Shown piece after piece: positions 12,041-14,159 of a DNA stretch of 14,159 nt (its first letter is position 1; the number at the start of each line of letters is the position of its first letter). Source of the stretch: an uncultured Eubacterium sp. (GTDB lineage: Bacteria; Bacillota; Clostridia; Lachnospirales; Lachnospiraceae); contig URQO01000048.1 in the NCBI GenBank assembly GCA_900550135.1, positions 1-14,159 on the forward strand. Reading direction: 5' to 3'. The position numbers were made by a program, and so were the translations under genes. Under the pieces are notes generated by a model that searched no databases, was not told where the DNA came from, and saw only the letters and a program-made list of their open reading frames with translations.

Positions 12041-14159
12041 TTGAAAAATCCAATGATAAAAAGAATTCCAAGAGAACTAAAAAGTGATTTTGGAAAGTAT
12101 ATTGTACTTTTTTTATTCATGACACTGACAATAGGATTTATATCAGGATTTCTTGTTGCAGGTGGAAGCATGAAAACTGCATATGATAGAAGTTTTGATA
12201 AATATAACATTGAATGGGGAAATTTCTCGTCAGATAAAAAAATATCTAAAGATGTAATTTCAAAAATTGAAAAACCGGATGTAAAATTATATGAAAATTT
12301 TTATAAAGATACACCTGCTAAGACCAGGGAAAATGGGAAAAAGAATAAAACTGTAAGAATATTTAAAAATAGAACAGATGTAAATAAAATTTGTCTTATG
12401 AAAGGCAAAATGCCAAAAGAGGACAATGAAATTGGTCTTGACAGAATGTTTGCAGATAACAACGATTTAAGCGTTGGTGACTACATTACTATTGAAAATA
12501 AAAAAATGAAAATCACAGGCTTAGTTGCGTTTTCAGATTACAGTGCATTGTTTTCAAATAATACTGATTTAATGTTTGATGCAGTATTGTTTAGTGTGGC
12601 GGTTGTTAATGATAATACTTTTTATAGTATCAGTGCCAATGAAACATATAGTTATTCATGGATGTATAATGATGCACCGTCAAATGATACTAAAGAAAAG
12701 AAAAAATCAGATAAATTTATGGAAAAACTTGTCACAGAACTTGCAATGTCAGGAAATGAACTTAAAACTTATATTCCAAGATATGAAAATTCGGCTATAA
12801 ATTTTACAGGCGATGATATTGGAAGTGACAGAAGCATGATCATTATATTGCTTTATATTTTAATAACAATATTGGCATTTGTGTTTGCTGTTACAATAAA
12901 CCATACTATTCAAAAAGAATCAACAGTTATTGGTACGTTAAGAGCAATGGGATATTCAAAAATCCACTTTATATGTCACTATCTTACTATAACAGTTATT
13001 ATATCTCTTATAGCTGCAATAATTGGAAATATACTTGGATATACATTATTTAAAAATGTAGTTGCATCAATGTATTATGGAAGTTACAGCCTTCCAACTT
13101 ATAAAACATTATGGGATTTAAATGCCTTTATTTTAACAACGATAGTTCCACTTATTATTATGATTGTTATTAATACAATTACATTACAAAATAAGCTTAA
13201 GTTAAGCCCACTTAAATTTATAAGAAAGGATTTAAAGAAAAATAAAAATTCAAAAGCACTTAAGTTGCCAAACTTTAAATTCTTAACAAGATTCAGACTT
13301 AGAGTGGTTCTTCAGAACAAAGGAAGTTATATTACTTTGTTTATAGGTATAGTTTTTGCAAATATACTTTTAATGTTTGGAATGATGATGAAACCGTTGC
13401 TTACTCATTATCAGAATGAAATAGTAAACAACATGATTGCAAAATATCAGTATGTTTTAAAAACACCGGTGAAAGTAAAAGACAGTGAAGCTGAAAAATA
13501 TTCAATGTCAGCTTTGGAAATTAACAGAAAATCCCTTCAGGAAGAAGTATCAATATATGGTATAACCAATAACAGCAAATACGTTAAGTTTCATGTTGAT
13601 GATGGATACTATATTTCAAATTCTTTGGCAGAAAAGTATGGATTGTCAGAAGGAGAAGTTATAACACTTAAGGAAAAATACAGTTCTAAAAAGTATAAAT
13701 TTATAATAAAGGGAATAGTAGATTATCCATCAGGAATAGCAGTGTTTACAAGTATAAAAAACTGTAATAGGATTTTTGACTATGACTTGGATTATTTTAC
13801 AGGATATTTTTCAAATAGAAAACTTAACATAGACAAGGAAAATGTTTTGTCTATTATTACAAAAACGGATTTAACAAAAACATCAAGACAGTTAAATGTA
13901 TCAATGGGAGAAATGTTTAATCTAATTAATGCATTTGCAATAGTCTTATTCCTGATTTTGATGTATTTGCTTACAAAACTGATTATTGAAAGAAATACTT
14001 CTTCAATATCAATGACAAAAATATTAGGATATACAACAAAAGAAATTGGGAAAATATATCTGATTCCAACATCATGTATAGTAGTAATATCAATTCTTAT
14101 AAGTATGTTTATATCAGAAAAAATAATTAAGATTATTTATTTTGAGATGATGAAAGACT
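12041..14159 (+). CDS. FtsX-type ABC transporter permease, truncated by the window edge
   Basis: The frame is open for 706 codons from TTG 12041 to the right edge with no stop, so the C-terminus is missing. AGGAGG lies 7 nt before the TTG. Residue 20-43 is a membrane helix (YIVLFLFMTLTIGFISGF), followed by a large extracytoplasmic domain (about 45-262). The first FtsX domain has helices near 267-287, 310-335 and 362-383 and the classic cytosolic motif VIGTLRAMGYSK (about 298-309). A helix at about 432-452 starts the second half, another extracytoplasmic domain follows (about 455-625), and the second FtsX domain begins at about 629 with ISMTKILGYTTKEIGK. This two-FtsX layout matches large permeases partnered with the preceding ATPase. 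No two-component system is visible nearby. Substrate unknown. Confidence 0.92.
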   Translation, partial: MKNPMIKRIPRELKSDFGKYIVLFLFMTLTIGFISGFLVAGGSMKTAYDRSFDKYNIEWGNFSSDKKISKDVISKIEKPDVKLYENFYKDTPAKTRENGKKNKTVRIFKNRTDVNKICLMKGKMPKEDNEIGLDRMFADNNDLSVGDYITIENKKMKITGLVAFSDYSALFSNNTDLMFDAVLFSVAVVNDNTFYSISANETYSYSWMYNDAPSNDTKEKKKSDKFMEKLVTELAMSGNELKTYIPRYENSAINFTGDDIGSDRSMIIILLYILITILAFVFAVTINHTIQKESTVIGTLRAMGYSKIHFICHYLTITVIISLIAAIIGNILGYTLFKNVVASMYYGSYSLPTYKTLWDLNAFILTTIVPLIIMIVINTITLQNKLKLSPLKFIRKDLKKNKNSKALKLPNFKFLTRFRLRVVLQNKGSYITLFIGIVFANILLMFGMMMKPLLTHYQNEIVNNMIAKYQYVLKTPVKVKDSEAEKYSMSALEINRKSLQEEVSIYGITNNSKYVKFHVDDGYYISNSLAEKYGLSEGEVITLKEKYSSKKYKFIIKGIVDYPSGIAVFTSIKNCNRIFDYDLDYFTGYFSNRKLNIDKENVLSIITKTDLTKTSRQLNVSMGEMFNLINAFAIVLFLILMYLLTKLIIERNTSSISMTKILGYTTKEIGKIYLIPTSCIVVISILISMFISEKIIKIIYFEMMKD

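Noticed and set aside
12576..12800. 74-codon open frame inside the permease region
   Set aside because: It lies in another frame within the continuous 706-codon permease frame, has no SD and its sequence looks random (Met/His/Gln/Ile-rich).

Overview
The window is A+T-rich (by eye about 70 % A+T), densely coded and organised in short co-directional operons with strong AGGAG-type ribosome binding sites. A complete spoIIIAA-AH set marks an endospore-forming Firmicute. The base composition, the FeoA-FeoA-FeoB plus small Cys-rich protein layout and the Big_2/NodB surface protein fit an anaerobic Clostridia member, most likely Lachnospiraceae or a near relative; the family assignment is inference.

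Layout. 64-759 (-): a two-pass membrane protein of unknown function with a disordered acidic N-terminus. 922-1401 (+), divergent from it: rlmH, the 23S rRNA pseudouridine methyltransferase. 1522-1568: a long bidirectional terminator. 1610-2890 (-): a membrane-anchored polysaccharide deacetylase with two Big_2 domains, whose translation start lies behind a 12-bp tandem repeat that multiplies the Shine-Dalgarno sequence. 3037-7725 (+): the spoIIIA operon, eight genes with overlaps or very short gaps except for a 113-nt gap before spoIIIAG; spoIIIAF is about half its usual length. 7750-8115 (-): a short DtxR-family regulator with an iron-type ligand set. 8292-11179 (+), divergent from it: two feoA genes, feoB and a 48-residue Cys-rich membrane protein, ended by a strong terminator. 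11331 to the right edge (+): an ABC ATPase and a large FtsX-type permease that runs off the window.

How the parts work together. The SpoIIIA proteins form the mother-cell half of the channel joining mother cell and forespore during engulfment; the divergent deacetylase could share in envelope remodelling, but that is only positional. The regulator and the feo operon look like a self-contained ferrous-iron uptake module. The feo promoter (TTGACT-17-TATACT) carries four CTAA/TTAG half-sites at exact 10-bp steps, resembling the DtxR/IdeR iron box, and one more TTAG-N6-CTAA site sits between the second feoA and feoB. The ABC transporter looks like a separate unit of unknown substrate.

No tRNA, rRNA, CRISPR array, insertion sequence or phage gene was seen. 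No gene-free stretch exceeds 300 bases; the longest is 1402-1609 and it holds the terminator. No clear novel defence or mobile system was found; the most interesting signals are regulatory (iron boxes, tandem SD repeat, promoter palindrome) and the shortened SpoIIIAF.
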